Assembly: GCA_907163375.1 (NCBI GenBank)
Contig: CAJQUW010003639.1
Location: 124,001-188,000 of the forward strand
Length of the DNA stretch: 64,000 bases
Source: Prostheceraeus crozeri
Lineage: Eukaryota > Platyhelminthes > Polycladida > Euryleptidae
Direction of reading: 5' to 3'
Translations under genes and position numbers: made by a program
Part shown: positions 34,301 through 45,132 of the stretch, piece after piece
Layout: every line of letters begins with the position of its first letter
Position numbering within the stretch: the stretch's first letter is position 1
Notes under the pieces: generated by a model
The model's database searches: none
What the model was told of the DNA's origin: nothing
Seen by the model: the letters and a program-made list of their open reading frames with translations, nothing else

Positions 34301-36151
34301 GCTACGTAGAAAGTAATGCATACAAGAAAGCTGCTCAAGTGGTGTACATGAAATGAAATGCAATAAGAATGAAGTTAGTTGAAAAGTTTTTCTACTGAGA
34401 TAGCAGTTGTCAATGAACACAGTAGGCTTGAGATGAGTGCAAAGTTTCGGCTTGGTTATGTCCTTGTTTGAGTGCAAGAAACTTGCTTTGATCTGAAATT
34501 GAAAGTCATGTTTATCAGTATTTTGGATGGTCTGCAGTTCTGGAACCTGTTCGCGGCATCAATTTGTGTTTTCTAAGAAAAAAGTTAAAATATAAAAAAA
34601 TTGATAGTTTTAAGATAGACCACGTGTCAGAAGACGGTAAATTCTTCTGCAACACGGAATCAATCAATTTCAATACATTGAACTGTCTCAGATTGGAATA
34701 GTAGGCATCATGAAACCGCCTTGTGTCAAACGTCCGTCACTTGTAAGAACACTACATCGTCATTTTACTAAAAAGACTGAATAACACTCAGAAGCACCGT
34801 TCAGCTATGCAAGCAGCAGTGTTTCACTTGCAATATACATCTGTGATGTTTTGACAACGATTTAAGCACCTCCTAAGGTCTCTGAGGCTTAAGAAAGGTA
34901 AGCGGCCATCAAAATCAAGAATGGGACGATTGTCGAAATATTCAAATTATCTGCAAGTGCTCACGAATGTTACTTCATTTCGCTGAAGAATGTAATATCG
35001 AAGAAAGTACTTTCATGACCTCCCAAAACCTCAACACGAATTCCTCAACTTGGCAAATCAACTATGCTGATCGTAGATTATGTTTATTACAAGAAAAAGT
35101 GATACAGAAAGCGCAAATTACACAGTTTCACTTCATACTAGCTTCAATGTTCCTCATGCAAGCTTTCAATAATGCTAAACAATCGCAGATAATTTATCTA
35201 CTCAAGTAAGTGAGAATACTTATTGTAGGTTAGAATTAGCTTGCTTTGAGCAAGGCGATCATAATGAAAAGACTCGTATACCAGTCGTAAAAAGATCTGC
35301 AATAACAGAGACATCCCCTTGGCCGCAATATTCGGCCGCAACAATATACGGTATTCCACCGACAGCACGATGGAGTTCTCCATCTCACTTGGACTTTGGG
35401 ACAACCGAAATGTAATATTCAAGAGAATTCTTCCAGCATGCCTCACGGACTACAAAATGATTAGGATTTCACATGAAGATGAAAATGTTCAAATAATGAG
35501 CAAACAGTTAAAATTTAGACGATCCGTTCAATAGATGTTACCAAAGACTATGGATTATATAAAGACCGGAAACTATCCTATCTCTCAATGTATAAGAAGT
35601 GGAAACAACACTTCACTCCTCAACGAAGATATCGGACAATTGTTAAACATTGTAAGATAGGGAAATATCTATGTTGATTAGTCCCCATCATAGATATCAA
35701 ATGTTTCCAATTTTCAGTCTTTACATAATCCATAGTCTTTGGATGTTACAGTTAAGTCCTTCATTTTAAACAAACTGCCTCTGGCTTCCGATACGAAGAA
35801 TGCCCTTTAACTGATTAGAACCTTGAGCGTCTTTGTATAGGTCCTTTTCCCGATTCATCGACGTTGTACAGCAATCAATGCAACTTTCCTTTTTTTTAAT
35901 AATTCATCACAGATTCAAAGAAATCATCACGCTAAATTTTCAATATCCTAATGGGAATTTGAAGCTGTTTGTCACGTGAATTCACAGTTTGAAAACCTTT
36001 TTCATTTTTTCAGGTAAAATCACGCTCAAGATCTCTCAAAACAATCCTTCGTGCAGTCGGGAAATCCATTCGAGCACTTGGTCAAATAAAGAAGGAAATC
36101 AGAAGTCACCCGGAGATCCTTGATGCACTGAAAAACAAGGCGCTTGCTTGA
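31254..36151 (+). CDS. Three-exon gene for a small secreted cationic protein
   Basis: Exons 31254-31347, 33411-33712 and 36014-36151 join to 534 bases, which is 177 codons plus TGA. Splice sites are GT-AG and phases agree: exon 1 ends in phase 1 (G|GTAAGT, then TTTTCAG|CC making GCC) and exon 2 in phase 0 (AAG|GTAAGA, then TTTTTTCAG|GTA). Residues 1-19 (MLSKVVCFILLGSLSMTSA) are a clear signal peptide with cleavage before EDAS. Residues 20-105 are acidic (15 D/E, 4 K/R) with one N-glycosylation sequon (NTT at 53-55). Residues 108-162 carry 20 K/R against 2 E, with hydrophobic residues every 3-4 positions, so amphipathic helices are expected. There is a single mature cysteine (C109). Dibasic pairs (64-65, 123-124, 127-128, 158-159) could be processing sites. 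I do not recognise the family. An acidic-propiece/cationic-effector precursor such as a host-defence peptide fits, but a lipid- or nucleic-acid-binding secreted protein is also possible. Confidence 0.8.
32448..33063 (-). mobile_element. hAT-like MITE, family C, copy 2 (complete), in intron 1
   Basis: Element 32456-33055 (600 bp), inverted relative to copy 1 at 5276-5881. It starts CACAGAATTAGAT and ends ATTTAATTCTGTG. A perfect 8-bp duplication GGCGAAAT lies at 32448-32455 and 33056-33063. Non-autonomous. It sits inside intron 1 of the secreted-protein gene. Confidence 0.9.
33411..33712 (+). CDS. Secreted cationic protein, exon 2
   Basis: The acceptor GATCTTTTCAG ends at 33410. The exon codes residues 32-132: an acidic helical part (LTEILSEIANAVEG, DASPEDQAIL) and then the first basic amphipathic helix (GTLRAIMKVARKTLRKIKEK). 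The donor GTAAGA is at 33713. The open frame continues a few codons past the donor to a TGA, so a retained intron would give a shorter form ending VRDDL. Confidence 0.8.
34137..34245 (+). mobile_element. Possible LINE 3' tail, in intron 2
   Basis: GAAAATAAACGTTTACTACTACTGCTAC resembles the AATAAACGTTTC plus short-repeat tail of the LINE at 28381-29553. No coding part was recognised, so this would be a very short 5'-truncated insertion. Confidence 0.35.
35534..35749. mobile_element. hAT-like MITE, family D (complete), in intron 2
   Basis: Element 35542-35741 (200 bp). The ends CAAAGACTATGGATTATATA and TACATAATCCATAGTCTTTG form a 25-bp TIR with one mismatch. A perfect 8-bp duplication GATGTTAC lies at 35534-35541 and 35742-35749. 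TIRs starting CAAAG with an 8-bp duplication fit hAT. No coding capacity. Confidence 0.92.
36014..36151 (+). CDS. Secreted cationic protein, exon 3
   Basis: The acceptor CATTTTTTCAG ends at 36013. The exon starts in phase 0 and codes the last 45 residues: a basic stretch (VKSRSRS), the second amphipathic helix (LKTILRAVGKSIRALGQIKK) and a near-neutral end (HPEILDALKNKALA), then TGA. The nearest canonical AATAAA I found downstream is at 37510. A nearer variant signal may be used. Confidence 0.8.
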   Translation, partial: VKSRSRSLKTILRAVGKSIRALGQIKKEIRSHPEILDALKNKALA

Positions 36152-38020
36152 TCTGATTAGAGACAATTGTATGTCTGCGAATATAATCATGTAAATTTAT
36201 CAGATCTGCTTTTTTGCGACATTCCTCAAGAAGACTGCTAAGGAAATAAGGAAATGAGCGCTTGGAAGTAGGCCTGCAGCAAATTATGATAATGGGAAAC
36301 AATACAATTATGCGATTATAGCCTACACCACAAGCGAGAAGCACGAGATTAATCTATAGGACTGTGACCGAACTGTCACCACAGAATACAAGTTTAGGTA
36401 AAACATTTCCCAGATGCAAATGATTCAAAGGAAGCGAGAATGCCAAGTTAGCATACCTTTAATTTCTGTCTTTTTTACGAAGTTGTCTTCAGGGAACTTA
36501 AACATATAATTTTCACAATTTTCTCAATTTTAAAATTAAGATGCTGCATAATTGCGAAGATCAAAGATTTCTAACACTTAAATTAGCTATTGGAAAGAAA
36601 TGTTCTTTTTGTTGCAATTTTTTGATCCAAGTCTCATGGCAATTAGAGCTGTGGACGGGAAATCCTACATAGGCCTATTCAGCTCAAGTTTAAGCATCAG
36701 TAGTTCATTCAGCCTAGTCAACTGATCTTTGAATGCATTGAGATTCGACTTTTAGCTTTGTTTAAGATTGGAACTGGAACTGGCTATTTGCTTGAATGAA
36801 TTGCTTGAGCCAATCGCAGACATCACATCAAAATTTAGCACAGTAAATTATCCACACTATACTGCTCACTAAGACACTTTTCGTTCTTGTTGGAATGAAC
36901 AGCAGGTGCTTGTTAATGATAATTGAAGCTGCTTTGTTAAGGCGCCTATCCAAGTTGCTGGATCTTAAGAAACATCAAGCAACTGAGACCAGCTATTGTA
37001 GCTTCTTGTCTTAAAATTTTGTTAAAATAATTTTATATTTAATATCTATTTGAATTTTACTTTATTTGATCTTATTATAAGCTCCTTAATTTGATTTAAT
37101 ATTTATCACCGCAATCTTTCACAAAACGACTGTCAACGCATCAGTACCAATTGACAGTCACATACGGGAGAGCAATTTAATAGGCAATTTTCTATTTTGT
37201 ATAATTATAATTATATTCACGACAATAGGACAGATCAGTCGACCGGGAATCCAATAGGACAAAATTATATAAAATCCAATAGGACAAAATTGTCTAGAAT
37301 CCAATAGGACAGAATTCTCTAGTGTAATGGACTGTGTAAATGATTGCATCATGTTGAATTATTGCACTAATATCGTGGAATTTAAGGTATTGGAATTTGC
37401 TTACCAGGGGAGGTAGTGCTGTCATCCCTTGTCCACAACATGATACTTTTTACAATATATTTCCATTCTAGTCCATGAACGGTGTCAGAATTGCTGCAGA
37501 TTGTGATACAATAAAATAACTCAATATATTTGAAACGGTCTACTGTTTATATTGAGGAAAATCAGCTGAGTATTGTGTTTGACTTTAATCCTCTTCTAGG
37601 TATCCAAGGGAATTTCCATGCATTTTGTGTGGAGTGTTTTCTTGGCACCTCTCAAGGATGATAATTACAGCAGACAAGATCATCTAATTCTGTTCGAAAA
37701 TGTAGCACATAATACTGTTCTGCATCCCTACTCAGGAATACTGTTTATGATGAATATCCAGTCCTTGAGATAATGAGTCCTTCCGCAACATTTCGAACCG
37801 TCGTGCGTTGGAAGCAGGATCTTCGAAACAAGCACTTCCCATTCTGCGCACAATGGGGCTTTGTACAGTTCGTTTATCCTTTCTCCGATGTTGATATTCA
37901 CTTTGTATTTCGATTTGTGGTCGATACCACAAATGTCACTGCAACATTCAAGCTCCGACATTTGCTAGCTTTCATGACAACTGTGCAAGAAGTTGTAAAT
38001 TTCACATAGAATAACGGAGG
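36152..38020. other. Downstream non-coding stretch
   Basis: AT-rich. Includes a three-copy 25-bp repeat at 37248-37321. No gene recognised. The frame at 37773-38009 has no supporting signals. Confidence 0.4.
37248..37321. repeat. 25-bp tandem repeat, 3 copies
   Basis: AATCCAATAGGACA(A/G)AATT recurs at 37248, 37273 and 37298, with a degenerate fourth word (CAATAGGACAG) just upstream. Confidence 0.85.
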
Positions 38021-38901
38021 GTCTGTAGCATAAAGTAAAAGCAGTAACTCCGCATTTATTAAATCCCCAATCTGTATTCACTTTCGATTTTATCAAATGA
38101 ACTCCAGGGAGATACAGGTGGTTTTGTCACCAAATGTGAGATATGCAAACTTTTGCAGTTTTGCTGAAATTACAACGAAATTGAGTAATCATGATTGTAA
38201 TGCAGAAGGAATGATGGAACTTTACAGATTCTGACGACAGCCTTGGAGATTTAATGTTTGTTTAATTAGCAATTCGATGGGTTCCTATTACTTTCACGCT
38301 GAACCTCAAGAGAATTTTCTTAAGCGTGATCATATCACAGGCAACCTGCAACTGGTAAAGCAAAATCACATAATCAAAAACAATGATTACAACTACCTTA
38401 GAAAGATAGTTCCACATCACTATTAAGATTCAAGAAATGAAACATGAATTTATTAAATCATAAAATCATGCCGGTGATGAATTAAAAACTTGAAATTTCA
38501 GCCAAAAAAGCAAAAATAATATCGTGACTTTTTCATCAAGACTTCCACTATAATACAATTCATGAAATTCCCTTGATAATTAGCTTGATTTCCGCTTTGT
38601 TAGGATGCTTATTAGCAAATATTCATTCCTTTTGATATCCAACTTGTTTCATACTACTTATTTGGAGAGTCATCTCGGTAGTATATGAATTGGCAAAATT
38701 TTGACTTTTTTCAAAAGTGCTCAAATATTTTTTTGGACCACGGGAACGTAATCTCCGCAAAAAACTGAATCTTTTCATACAAAAATTTTCACTGTATACA
38801 GATTATACTGTATACAGTGTAACACTGTAATACTGTAATACAGATAACACTGTATTTCGAGTCGACGCTCTACCTATATATCCATACTCTATGGTCTGTA
38901 C
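38021..38901 (+). mobile_element. hAT-like MITE, family A, copy 2 (near complete)
   Basis: Element 38029-38893 (865 bp) starts CATAAAGTA and ends CATACTCTATG. The flanking 8-mers are GTCTGTAG (38021-38028) and GTCTGTAC (38894-38901), 7 of 8 identical. It aligns through its length with the copies at 7279, 45133 and 48339. A small repeat of ACTGTATACAG/ACTGTAATAC lies near the right end. No transposase. Confidence 0.85.
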
Positions 38902-39555
38902 GTTTTTTTATAAATTCTTTCTCATGGCAGCATTCATCCTGCGTTTTGAATTGATCTTGAAGACTAATAAAATGAAATATTTTCATTAACATTCACAATT
39001 CCTGTTTAAACGGATGCGAACAATTTCCATGCATTCGTTTGCTGCGGTATCATCGTGCGTTGTAAATGTACATGCACAAGCTTGCATGCACTGATGCTAT
39101 CTTTTTGACTAGGACTTACGACAATGGCCGCTGTATTTCTTAAAGCTTGTGTAAAAGGCATCTTAAAATTTAAGATTCATATTTTTGAATTCTTAAATTC
39201 GTAAAATCAAATGTGCGCGTATCAAGGAAGCGCTCGTCGGTGACATTAGTCCTTCGACTATTTTATGGTCTTTGATTTACACATTAACTTCAATTTTATG
39301 GCTCTCATTAAGGGCATCGGTATCAACGGATTTTGCATTGAATAACAGCTTATTGTATGCTGTGCTGAATCAGATAATGCTTTATGAAATTTCAGTCTAA
39401 AAATTCTGATATGTCGAAAGTTTGATGCCGCGCATTATGGGATGCAGCTGGGACTTTATTTTCAGTCCGGATTGAAGGACTAAACAAACAGGTTACAGAT
39501 GAATCCCCGGATTTCTTAATGGACAACAAATTTACGTCTTAACTTGCCTACTTAC
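38902..39555. other. Non-coding stretch
   Basis: No gene or repeat recognised. Confidence 0.4.
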
Positions 39556-39797
39556 TTAATGGAATTGTGAAAAGAATTATGTGAGAAATATTTGTTGACA
39601 GTCAGGAGATACTGATAATCTTTTAACTCTTCTGTCATTTTCACATATGTATCTTGTGGAGGAGTCGTATAGTCTTGCTTCTGCACAATTCTTTTGTAAA
39701 TTTGATAGAGCTCATAGACATCCATTTGTAACATGCCACTGGGGTGCATATATGCAATAGGGGTCAGATAGCTAAAGTCGTAGCAGTAGACAAGCAT
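39556..39797 (-). CDS. Possible first exon, unrecognised Tyr-rich protein
   Basis: On the minus strand an ATG at 39797 opens 80 codons that end at a consensus donor (TTAA|GTAAGT, 39556/39555), after about two bases of a split codon. The peptide is tyrosine-rich and protein-like (DFSYLTPIAYMHPSG, then MDVYELYQIYKRIV and EELKDYQYLLTVNKYF). A TATAAAG on the same strand (39874-39868) lies about 70 bases upstream of the ATG. No signal peptide or known domain is recognised, and the next exon was not found. Confidence 0.4.
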
Positions 39798-39867
39798 GTG
39801 TCAAGGATGTAAAATTGGATGTCCTGTCTTAAGCGTGCGCAAGACATTTGGCGTTTATAGGTTGAAC

Positions 39868-39874
39868 CTTTATA
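39868..39874 (-). promoter_or_regulatory. Candidate TATA box for the exon at 39797
   Basis: CCATATAAAGG on the minus strand, with the TATAAAG core about 70 bases before the ATG. Support is positional only. Confidence 0.3.
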
Positions 39875-41440
39875 TGGCAACATAATGTCCTGCCCACAAA
39901 GAGTTCCTCGTTGTTAGTGCACTAACGAATTTTCAATTCATTTGGCAAGTTGTTGATGGACAATCAGTTGATAGACAATCTTCCTGTAGAATTGATACGA
40001 CTCTGTTCATTAAAACTTGCACTTTGATTCCTGTATATTCAGATTGATTCTATGCTATACTTGTCGCTCACTGAATGCATCCTGTCATGTTTTTTCGTCC
40101 GTCTTAATCCGTTGAGATTCGATGACATTTTCCCTTCGTCTCATGTACAGTTCATGCTGACAAAAAGTTTTTTTTGATTGTTTAAATTAGAAAGTACATT
40201 AATTAATTATTTTCGATTGACCAAAAACGAATACAATTGCTGAACGTGAGGTATATCAGAAATCGGAGAAACATTTTTGAGACTGCAAATGTCATCAAGA
40301 TAGTTTGGTATTTATCATCTCTTTGCTCGTTTTACCTTTGATGAAGAAATTTCATTTTCACTTTCATTCAAACACAAATGACAGTTTTACAAAGATTTCC
40401 ATTAGTATCTCATTGAAGGCCAAACTTTAGCAGAATTACATTGTCAAATGATTATGTTCCTGTTTTTGACGGAATCTGCTCAGCAATGATGAAACAAAGG
40501 AAAATCCTTTTATCAGAGAACCAGAGGTTTTATGAATAAGTAAAGAAATCAACGAAGGGAAAGTATTCACAGCATCACTGAGTATCTCACGAAGGTGCAA
40601 GACAAATGATGAAAAGAAGCCGATATCAGAAATCTTCTATTTCTCATGAGATGGCGACTCGATGTGTTGAGTTTTTCCGGTTCAGAGCGTGCGGAGAAAA
40701 GTCTTTGGTTTTGTGCATTTCTTTCCGTAAAACTTGAGGGTTCGAACTCAACATTATCGTTTCATGACATCTTCTGGTAAGAGTCAGTGGTTTCAGAGAG
40801 AATTAGAAATTCTTCCATTAATTTGTAATAAAAATCACATTTCGGCAATTACTTTGGAGTGCATTAATATTGATACAAATTGGTGGAAGAAATTGTTATT
40901 ACCGACTTTCAATACTTCTTCTCACAGCGAGCGTTGGGGTGCAGGAGACAAATTCGATTAATAATTACAGGACGCATTTAGCGTCTGAAATTTCTAATTG
41001 TTGTATTCCAGTACACTTCCATGCAATATTGTGTGAATAATAGCTAGCCGGAAGCGGTCACATAAGCAAATTATGTCTCTAGAACGACTTACAGAACACT
41101 TCAGTCCGCTTTACATGTTTTTTCCGGTTTGACAAGAATAGGAAGCAGACTCGGCAGACGCGCAGATTCGCAGTAGTCATTGTGTGTACATCAATCTGTG
41201 CAAGTCTCATCTTCGGCCATGCTCCCTACAGAAACTCGCGTTGCTGTGATGCGCCACTTACTTAGGAATTGCGGATTCCATTAGCTGACTAGAGGTAAAC
41301 CGGCATCTTGCACAGATATTTTATAAAGATTGGTGATAATGATCATGTATCATACAATATAAATCAAATACACCATCTTGTGGCAAGAATCTGCAACTTT
41401 TGCATACATTACTAATTTGATTTTTACTAAGATCCAGCAG

Positions 41441-41557
41441 CAATGACCCAGACCGGTGCCTCACCTTGCAGCTGGAATGACCGTCAGCAGACAATTGTTG
41501 TTCATTACGGTCCTCTGAGAAGTGGGATTTCTATGGCATGAATGATCTTGTTTCTTT
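41441..41557 (+). repeat. Direct repeat A, first copy
   Basis: CAATGACCCAGACCGGTGCC through GATCTTGTTTCTT is repeated with scattered changes at 42203-42318. A more diverged third relative is seen at about 44709-44757 (AGATCTGTACCTGC..GACGATCAACAAACAGCTG). Confidence 0.75.
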
Positions 41558-42202
41558 AGCTGGATTCATCCTTGATGGTCAATTTATTATCTAGATTATG
41601 TTTTGACGCTATTTCAATTTGCGTTCATACTTCAATAATTTATGCCTCGAACTCGCGCAAGCATGTCGTTGATGTCAGAGAGAGGCTTCGTTGAGCTAGC
41701 CTTATTGTTCAGATTGCGTCGAAATTCACAGAGAATATGGAATATGGTACGTGCATCAGGTGAATACCAAAGGCTTACTGTATGAACACTATCATCGCCT
41801 AGTGCCCGAATATCTCCAAGCAGATCATGACAAATTTTCCAGCCACGAATGTCTCTGGCCGGCGATGTTTAAACATCTGGGTTTATTGACACTTTTACTA
41901 ATATACATCTTTTAATATACAATTACTTCATTCATGATTGATATTCCCAGGAAGTCCTCGATCAAATTATGATTAAACTTACATGTACGTTTCTGAGGTT
42001 CGGTTAAAATTCAAAGCTCGGGCCACTTTCATGCAGGCTGCATTGGTTATCTCCTGGTTCATATGAAACTGCGAGGATGCATCGTAGAGATGTTCATGCT
42101 TTTTAATTTCGTTAACAAGCAATCCTACCTCATACGGGTATTGTTTCGGAGGGGCCATTTTCTATCGAATAACAATGATTTACGTAGCGAGCGGCTAATC
42201 TA

Positions 42203-42318
42203 CAATGACCCAGATCGATGCCTGACCTTGCAGCGGAAATCACCGTCAGCAGACAGTTGTTGTTCATTCCAGTCCTCTGAGAAGTGGGATTTCTATGCCA
42301 TGAATGATCTTGTTTCTT
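42203..42318 (+). repeat. Direct repeat A, second copy
   Basis: Second copy of the 117-bp repeat, sharing GTCAGCAGACA, TTGTTGTTCATT and TCCTCTGAGAAGTGGGATTT with 41441-41557. It lies about 760 bases downstream in the same orientation. Confidence 0.75.
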
Positions 42319-43224
42319 AGACTGTCGATTTTCCTCTCGTATGTAAGAAATAAAATCGAAGAAAGAGTAACAGATAATTTGATCTCTACACATGACATCG
42401 AGTTTTTCTGTTAATTGAAGTCCAGATCAAACTTTAATTCCTTTAACTCTCCGCAAATGACTTGATTCCATCGATGGCAAGAGCTGATCGTCATCCGTGA
42501 TAAAAGCTTTTCATAGCTTCCTGGATCAAATTTCATCCTCTGAAATTCCGATGTTATCAAGCCTTTGTCAAGATTCCGTAGATTTCCTTCCTGTCACTTG
42601 AGTACCTGAATGCACTTTTCTGTTGAAAACTTCAAAGTTGATAGCAGAGAATAAAGGAATTGTGCGTAGATTGCATCGAAATATCTAAATGAAGATATTA
42701 ATCAGAAAATGTCACTTCATTACTCTCATTTTGAATCACGTTCAGTTCAATCGTCTCAGGTTGCTCAACATTCAATGCTTGAAAGTTTTAATAAAGCGAT
42801 ATCGTTGTTCCGATTTTTAGATCAGATATCTACAGAGGAGGATATCGTACTGATGAAACGGTTGCCGTTCCCACATTCATTTTCATCTCGCAATTATGAA
42901 TGTCAAATTGTGGCAAACTAATGTTTCTTCAAATGAACCGGTGGTGATGAAATGGAGACATATTTGCGATGCTGACCTGGAGCTGACCTGTGTGACTGAA
43001 TGCCGGTCATGAACTAGCTCACTATTTTCGTGAACTTGAACTGAACGGCGTTCGCATATTCCGGAAAAGAACGGAAGTGGAATGCTCGCGTTCTATGCTA
43101 TTTCATGCATCATTCCAAATATTTTTATTCTTAATATATTTTTTACGTATAGGCCCTAATTCTTGCGACTAAAGCAGCGACAATTTAACTTAATTTTGTG
43201 ACAAAGAACTGTAGGCCTGCTTTA

Positions 43225-44040
43225 GGATTGATCTTTGCAAATTGCGGTGCTGTTCCATGTATTCCATGCGGACGACATTGTCATCATTGTGCACTCAGTC
43301 AACGAACTGAAAATAATGATGGAGGAGTCAATAAACGAAAGTGAAATTCACGGTCTGAGAATAAACACTACAAAAACAAAGTGCATATTTAACAACTTAT
43401 GTAGACGGTGGAAAATAAAAATAAATGGGAAAGAGATCGAGGAAACCGAGGACTACATACATCTCAGACAGCGATTCAGCCTCGAAGAACCATGAGAAGG
43501 AAGTATCGAGGAGGATAGGTACAGCGTGGGACGCTTTCAACAAACATCGAGACATTTTCACCAGCCGTCTGCCTATCTCTCTAAAGCGGAAGGTACTCGA
43601 GGCATGCGTAATACCAGCATTAATCTACGGCGCCGAAACTTTGACAATGACAGAGAAGGCGGAAAAGAAGATCAGAGCTACACAAATGAAGATGGAGAGA
43701 AGAATTTTGAAGATAACATTCATAGACAGGAAGACGAACGAATGGGTGCGAGGAATGACAAAGGCCAGGGACACACTACAAATGGTGAAGGCAAGAAAGT
43801 GGCAGTGTGTAGGACACATTGCCCGAATGGAAGACAGTAAATGGACCTAAAGATTAACAACATGGAGACCATGGGAAGGAAAGCGAGGAAGAGGAAGACC
43901 GCTAAGAAAATTCTGACCGTTCAAGATGCTCTGCAATACAATTAACTGGCCACAATTAGCCGGAGACAGAGGGTGGTGGAAGTGGCATACTGAGGCCTTC
44001 CCCTGCAGTGGGCAGATATAGGCTGATGATGATGATGATT
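43225..44040 (+). mobile_element. RTE-like LINE, 5'-truncated
   Basis: RT catalytic region FHADDIVIIVHSVNEL (family YADDI) from about 43258, then GLRINTTKTKCI. After a frame shift near 43490 come RIGTAWDAFNKHRDIF, LKRKVLEACVIPALIYGAET, a segment ending GHIARMEDSKWT, and, past a stop, GKRGRGRP..W..LAGDRGWWKW..EAFPC. This order matches the C-terminal end of RTE-type elements (LIYGxET, GHxxR, RGRPxxRW, DRxxWR). The 3' tail is (TGA)n near 44021-44037. One frame shift and at least one stop break the ORF. Confidence 0.85.
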
Positions 44041-45132
44041 ACTGAAGTATGCCTTCAAATTGCCGCTATGTCAAATAGGAAAAGTGTCGGTGCTGTCTAG
44101 CCGTGCAAGCTTATAACCCCAGAATTCTCCAAGTTGCAGTGACAGTCTAGTTAGCAATATCTTACTGAAATATTTAGACATGTGAAGGAAGCGATGACTC
44201 AGTTATTTAGATAGGTAGCTGCGTAGTCAGAGTATTCTGAAATGAACGGAAAGGGAAAGGTGAGTGTGAAGTGACCGAGATGGACTCATTGCTCAGCTTG
44301 AGCTGAACGGAGTTCCCGAATTTGAAAATTTTGGTGAACTTGTAATTCACTGCCACGAGCTGTCTTCTCTTCCCCATATCTGTCTACGGAGGTCTACGGA
44401 GATAAAACCATCAATGTCATCGATCGGATCCTCAACTCGCATGGTATGATCTCTCCTGTCGCGATTGAGCTGATTTGCATTGCTTTCCTGATTTTCTTGT
44501 AACTAGCGTTGACGGCGCGAACATGACGGCTGTTATTCACTTTTGAAAAGAATCAACTTGATCTTCGAGCCCTAAACTTTCCCTCCCGGAAGGCTGGACA
44601 CTGTGATTGGTCAAACCCAACGTCGTCCAATGCATAAAACGCCAGCAAATTGCATTTGAAAAACTTTCATTTTTAGAAATAAATCATGCAGGATCGGGTT
44701 CAGATCTGTACCTGCAATGCATTGCAGAAATGACGATCAACAAACAGCTGGCACCATAAAGGTCGGATATCAAAGCTATCTAAGCCTAGAGAGGAGATAA
44801 CTATGATGGCACCGGTCTAGACTGTGACAGCGGGTGTAGTTCAGACCCTCTCGCCTTTGCCTCGAGATAACTTCTAATGCAAATGTCGCATAACCTAACA
44901 GATCTACCTGAGAGATGTCACTTGTCTGAATACTAATGAAAATGGACTGTTAACAAAATCTGTACACCGCATGAAAGAAAATTCTAAAAGTTGATCCTGT
45001 GAACACTAATTTATAAATTTCGCTCCAAATTTATTGCAGGCTTGAACTTCTCAACCCATTGCAAACGATCCTTAATACTATGATATTCCAGCATGCATCT
45101 AAAGGATTCTACAGGTCTTCATCGAAACTGTC
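44041..45132. other. Non-coding stretch
   Basis: The GCTGAACGGAGTTCCCGAAT word near 44301 resembles ACTGAACGGCGTTCGCATAT near 43041, on the other side of the RTE-like LINE. These may be pieces of an older repeat that the LINE entered. Confidence 0.35.

Larger units (their letters stand above)
39900..43224. other. Non-coding stretch with a local direct duplication
   Basis: Apart from the repeats at 41441 and 42203, no structure is recognised. Frames at 40734-40961 and 42709-42921 look partly protein-like but lack splice or domain support. Confidence 0.35.

Noticed and set aside
40738-40750. GGGTTCGAACTC as a tRNA or SINE B box
   Set aside because: No A box or cloverleaf upstream.
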